DNA from: an uncultured Clostridia bacterium | GTDB lineage: Bacteria; Bacillota; Clostridia; Oscillospirales; Oscillospiraceae | Direction of reading: 5' to 3' | Assembly (NCBI GenBank): GCA_937907975.1 | Contig: CALEQS010000158.1 | Location: forward strand, 1-8,032 | Length of the DNA: 8,032 nt | Shown: piece after piece, positions 5,479-8,032 of the stretch | Numbering within the stretch: position 1 is the first letter of the stretch | Layout of the letters: the number at the start of each line of letters is the position of its first letter | Notes under the pieces: model-generated | Told to the model about the DNA's origin: nothing | Database searches by the model: none | Seen by the model: the letters and a program-made list of their open reading frames with translations, nothing else | Made by a program: the position numbers and the translations under genes

Positions 5479-6408
5479 ATGGACGATTATTACAGCGACT
5501 CTCAGCCCGCACTGATCCACTGCAAATTCTGCGGCGAGGACTACGCGGCTACCTATAAGTACTGCCCCTTCTGCAACACGGCGCCTAACGGCAAAAAGAT
5601 GGGGCCCAGCGCACGCAACAAGCAGAAGCGCCGCGGTGGGACCCGTGTGCGCACCAATACCCGCGGCGGCGGCTACGGCGGAGCCCGCAGTCCGCTGGCG
5701 GTGGCGGGCATCGTGGCCGCAGTGGTGCTGGTCATTGCGGCCATCGTGGCGGTGGTGCTGCTGGTCAAGTCTGCCTTGAGTAAGACGGTCACCCCGACCA
5801 CTGGTTCTTCCAGCAGTGCAGTTACCTCTCAGGTGGACAACAGTGCCGCAGGTTCTGGTGAGAACGGCGGCAATGGCCAGCAGACTGCCGCGGAGAGCAT
5901 CACGCTGAGCGCGGACACCCTCACGCTGGATGCGGGCGCTTCTTCTCAGTTGACGGCTGCTGTCGGCCCGGAGGGCTGGGTGGGCCAGGTCACCTGGACG
6001 ACCAGTGATGCCAATGTAGCCGCAGTGGACGAGAACGGCAATGTGACCTATGTGGGTGCGGGCAGCTGCACCATCACTGTTTCTGCCGGCGATGTGAGCG
6101 CTCAGTGTGCAGTTACCTGCAATGAGGCTGCCCCCGTCGCGCCTGCGGCTCCTGCGGAGGAGGCCATTACGGTCACCGCATACGGCAATACCATGGACGG
6201 CGATTTCACCGTCAAGGTGGGTGAAGTCGTTCCGTTCCGGGCAGCCGGCGGCGATGGCAGCAACTATGCCTGGGCCGTTGAAGACGGCTCCGTGGCCAGC
6301 GTGGATCCGACTACGGGCAGCTGCACCGGTCTGGCCGTCGGCAAGACCAAGATGACGGTCACCTCTGGCAGCCAGAGCGTTACAGTCACCGTCCGCGTGG
6401 TCGGCTGA
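5479..6408 (+). CDS. Zinc-ribbon, single-pass membrane protein with two Big2-type Ig-like domains
   Basis: This 309-residue protein begins with a cytosolic zinc ribbon, C15-x2-C18 and C29-x2-C32. A basic Arg/Gly-rich linker (about 45-70) follows, then one transmembrane helix (about 74-96) and a Ser/Gly/Thr-rich spacer (104-137). Two Ig-like domains follow, at about 139-214 and 229-308. The first has the classic Big2 signature: ITLSADTLTLDAG, VTWTTSDANVAAVDENG, then a V-x-G-x-G-x-C-T-I-T strand. The basic residues before the helix and the Ser-rich region after it predict N-terminus in, Ig domains outside. Big2 domains occur in surface adhesins and wall-associated proteins. Extracytoplasmic cysteines at 197, 210, 214 and 282 could form disulfides. 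RBS AAGGAGG (5464-5470) is eight bases before the ATG. Possible roles are envelope sensing or surface binding; the specific function is unknown. Confidence 0.82.
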   Translation: MDDYYSDSQPALIHCKFCGEDYAATYKYCPFCNTAPNGKKMGPSARNKQKRRGGTRVRTNTRGGGYGGARSPLAVAGIVAAVVLVIAAIVAVVLLVKSALSKTVTPTTGSSSSAVTSQVDNSAAGSGENGGNGQQTAAESITLSADTLTLDAGASSQLTAAVGPEGWVGQVTWTTSDANVAAVDENGNVTYVGAGSCTITVSAGDVSAQCAVTCNEAAPVAPAAPAEEAITVTAYGNTMDGDFTVKVGEVVPFRAAGGDGSNYAWAVEDGSVASVDPTTGSCTGLAVGKTKMTVTSGSQSVTVTVRVVG

Positions 6409-6425
6409 ACGAAACAAATAGTATG

Positions 6426-6463
6426 AATTATGGCTTCCCAGTGCGGGAAGCCATAATTTTTTT
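6426..6463 (+). terminator. Strong rho-independent terminator after the Big2 gene
   Basis: A perfect 14-bp stem (6426-6439 with 6445-6458) has a five-base loop AGTGC and runs into seven T's at 6457-6463. It ends the Big2 transcript and isolates the following CoA-transferase gene. Confidence 0.92.
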
Positions 6464-6501
6464 CGTCAAAGATTTTGGCTTTTTTGAGGGAAATGTTTGA
6501 C

Positions 6502-6525
6502 GCTGCGTCCGCATGGACGGTCAGC
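6502..6525. promoter_or_regulatory. Inverted repeat just upstream of the CoA-transferase promoter
   Basis: GCTGCGTCC (6502-6510), four bases, then GGACG (6515-6519), a two-base bulge, and CAGC (6522-6525). The arms are complementary except for the bulge. It ends five bases before the -35 box, a position fitting an activator or repressor site. It does not resemble the Rex (NADH-sensing) operator known from fermentation genes. Confidence 0.3.
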
Positions 6526-6530
6526 AGCAC

Positions 6531-6559
6531 TTGCCAACAGGTTTTTTGCACGTTATAAT
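6531..6559 (+). promoter_or_regulatory. Promoter of the CoA-transferase gene
   Basis: TTGCCA (6531-6536), 17 bases, and a perfect TATAAT (6554-6559) predict a start near 6566 and a short leader of about 46 bases before the TTG start codon. Confidence 0.78.
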
Positions 6560-6611
6560 AAAATTGAATAAGTGATCATATACTTCCAAGCCGAAAGAAA
6601 GGAGCAACATT

Positions 6612-7910
6612 TTGGACTACTGTGCTGAATACCAGAAGAAACTGACCACCATTGATGCTGTGCTGGATTCCATCCAGACCGGCAGTGTGCTGACTGCCTC
6701 TCAGGCGGCTAATGAACCCACCGCTATTTTTGACCGGCTGCATGAGCTCTACGGAAGGGTGCACAACGTAAAGATGTACGGCCCCATGTGCTGCTTTGAG
6801 CACCCGTTTATGATGGATCCCAAGTATCGGGACACCTTTGACATTGATGTGGCATTCCTGATGGGGGATACCCGCAAGAGCCTTGCCAGCAATTCCATCA
6901 GCTATTTTCCCAGCCATATGCATGACGGCGCCCAGCGCTGGATGGATGCAAACGGAGCGCCGGATCTGTTTCTCTGCGCCGTTTCGCCCATGGATAAGCA
7001 TGGATATTTTACCATTCCGCTCTGTCTGGCCCATGAGCGCTCCTTTTTCAATGCAGCCAAGCGTGTGGCGGTGCAGGTGAATCCGAATCTGCCCCGTACC
7101 CGCGGTGACACGGCCATCCATATCAGTCAGGTGGATATGATCGTGGAGGCGGCCACGCCTCTGCCCTATCTGCCCAAGAGCCAGCCCACTGAGACGGACA
7201 AGGCGATCGGTCAGTATGTGGCCAGTCTGGTCAACGATGGCGACTGCATTCAGCTTGGTATCGGCGGCATCCCGGATGCGGCGGCCATGTCCCTGATGGA
7301 CAAGCACGATCTGGGCCTGCATACGGAGATGCTGACCAACTCCATCGTGGATCTGATGGAGGCCGGCGTGCTGAACAACCGGAAGAAGAATTTCCACAAT
7401 GGCCGGTGCATCTGCACCTTTGCGCTGGGCACGCAGGAACTCTATGACATGGTGGATGACAACCCGGGCGTCGAGTTTTACAGCGGTTCCTATGTCAATG
7501 ATCCCCGCATCATCGGCCAGAACGATCATTTCATTTCCGTAAACTCCGGACTGGCAGTGGATCTGACCGGTCAGGTCTGCTCCGAGAGCATCGGTTCCCG
7601 GATGTATTCCGGCACTGGCGGCCAGAATGACTTCGCCGAGGGCGCGTCCTACTCCAAGGGCGGCCGCAGCGTGATTTGCGTGAAGGCGTCCAAGAAGAAC
7701 AATACGATCTCCTCCATCGTGGCCCAGCACACCCCGGGCAGTGTGGTCACACTGAGCCGCAATACGGTGGACTATATCATCACGGAGTATGGCATCGCCC
7801 CCATGCGTGGCCGCTCCGTCCGCCAGCGGGTGGAGAATCTGATCGCGATTGCGCACCCGGATTTCCGCGCCGAGCTGAGAAAGCAGGCGGATGAACTGCA
7901 CCTGTGGTAA
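6612..7910 (+). CDS. Acetyl-CoA hydrolase/transferase family CoA-transferase (4-hydroxybutyrate/butyryl-CoA:acetate type)
   Basis: This 432-residue cytosolic enzyme probably moves CoA between acetyl-CoA or acetate and another short-chain acid. It is full length for the family of AbfT (4-hydroxybutyrate CoA-transferase) and the butyryl-CoA:acetate CoA-transferases of gut butyrate producers. Visible family marks are VSPMDKHGYF (124-133), the glycine-rich QLGIGGIPDA (214-223), GLHTEM with the likely catalytic glutamate E239 that forms the glutamyl-CoA intermediate (E238 in AbfT, from memory), GTGGQNDF (334-341), VTEYG-like ITEYG (390-394) and a C-terminal IAHPDFR. The start is TTG: AAAGGAG at 6598-6604 sits seven bases upstream and no better ATG exists, so low-level tuning of translation is possible. 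It is monocistronic, between terminators. The preferred acid (butyrate, propionate, 4-hydroxybutyrate) cannot be decided here. Confidence 0.9.
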   Translation: MDYCAEYQKKLTTIDAVLDSIQTGSVLTASQAANEPTAIFDRLHELYGRVHNVKMYGPMCCFEHPFMMDPKYRDTFDIDVAFLMGDTRKSLASNSISYFPSHMHDGAQRWMDANGAPDLFLCAVSPMDKHGYFTIPLCLAHERSFFNAAKRVAVQVNPNLPRTRGDTAIHISQVDMIVEAATPLPYLPKSQPTETDKAIGQYVASLVNDGDCIQLGIGGIPDAAAMSLMDKHDLGLHTEMLTNSIVDLMEAGVLNNRKKNFHNGRCICTFALGTQELYDMVDDNPGVEFYSGSYVNDPRIIGQNDHFISVNSGLAVDLTGQVCSESIGSRMYSGTGGQNDFAEGASYSKGGRSVICVKASKKNNTISSIVAQHTPGSVVTLSRNTVDYIITEYGIAPMRGRSVRQRVENLIAIAHPDFRAELRKQADELHLW

Positions 7911-7935
7911 GTCTGGTGTATTTCTCTGAAACAGA

Positions 7936-7980
7936 AAAGAACAGCCGCACACATTTCCGTGTGCGGCTGTTCTTTCTATT
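7936..7980. terminator. Terminator after the CoA-transferase gene, probably bidirectional
   Basis: A perfect 17-bp stem (7936-7952 with 7959-7975) has a six-base loop ATTTCC. Plus-strand tail TTCTATT follows. On the minus strand the stem runs into TTTTCTGTTTC, so it can also end the convergent gene entering from the right edge. Confidence 0.88.
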
Positions 7981-7991
7981 ATGGAGTTGAC

Positions 7992-8032
7992 TTACAGCAG
8001 CTTCTCCGCCAGCGCGTCCAGCGCGGGCAGGT
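7992..8032 (-). CDS. C-terminal end of a minus-strand gene (partial)
   Basis: On the minus strand a reading frame enters from the right edge and ends at TAA (7994-7992), giving the last residues LPALDALAEKLL. The GC-rich, leucine/alanine-rich helical end, and the terminator a few bases beyond the stop, suggest a real gene converging on the CoA-transferase gene. Too little is visible to name a family. Confidence 0.5.
   Translation of the reverse strand, partial: LPALDALAEKLL

Noticed and set aside
5452..6417. 321-codon open frame on the minus strand opposite the Big2 gene
   Set aside because: Arg/His/Ala/Gly-rich shadow sequence. The plus-strand gene has the zinc ribbon, membrane helix, Big2 motifs and RBS.
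6576..7952. 458-codon open frame on the minus strand opposite the CoA-transferase gene
   Set aside because: A shadow of codon bias. It spans the forward gene's promoter side and runs from inside its terminator, and has no family motifs.

Overview
The window looks like chromosomal DNA from a GC-rich gut Clostridium-group bacterium (class Clostridia, probably Oscillospiraceae/Ruminococcaceae). Supporting signs are strong AGGAGG-type ribosome binding sites, TTGACx/TATAAT-type promoters, T-tailed hairpin terminators, a SpoVK/CbbX-like AAA+ ATPase, a CoA-transferase of the butyrate/4-hydroxybutyrate type, and a Firmicutes-style oleate hydratase. I cannot name the genus. No tRNA, rRNA, CRISPR array, insertion sequence or phage gene is visible.

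Layout. Positions 1-576 hold no convincing protein gene. The minus strand there has a very good promoter (225-253) with an AT-rich upstream stretch, reading into at least 218 bases that lack a proper ORF. This is a candidate structured RNA or long 5' leader running off the window. Then come several inverted repeats and the promoter of a TetR-family regulator (577-1155, +). A terminator separates it from a two-gene operon: a six-helix HdeD/DUF308 membrane protein (1266-1850) and a 659-residue oleate hydratase (1868-3847). A GNRA-loop hairpin at 3852-3883 closes this operon and also the convergent AAA+ ATPase gene (3890-5305, -).

The ATPase gene diverges, through two back-to-back promoters, from a zinc-ribbon/transmembrane/Big2 surface protein gene (5479-6408, +), which ends in a strong terminator. 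A further promoter drives an acetyl-CoA hydrolase/transferase family gene with a TTG start (6612-7910, +). A 17-bp hairpin terminator follows, then the C-terminal end of a minus-strand gene entering from the right edge (7992-8032).

Working model (inference). The TetR regulator, HdeD-like protein and oleate hydratase form an unsaturated fatty-acid response locus: sensing, membrane adaptation, and detoxification of oleate to 10-hydroxystearate. The CoA-transferase belongs to short-chain fatty-acid fermentation. The ATPase and the Big2 protein share an intergenic regulatory region, but their joint role is unknown. The least explained parts are the minus-strand transcript at the left edge, the extra N-terminal segment of the oleate hydratase, and the ATPase/Big2 pair.
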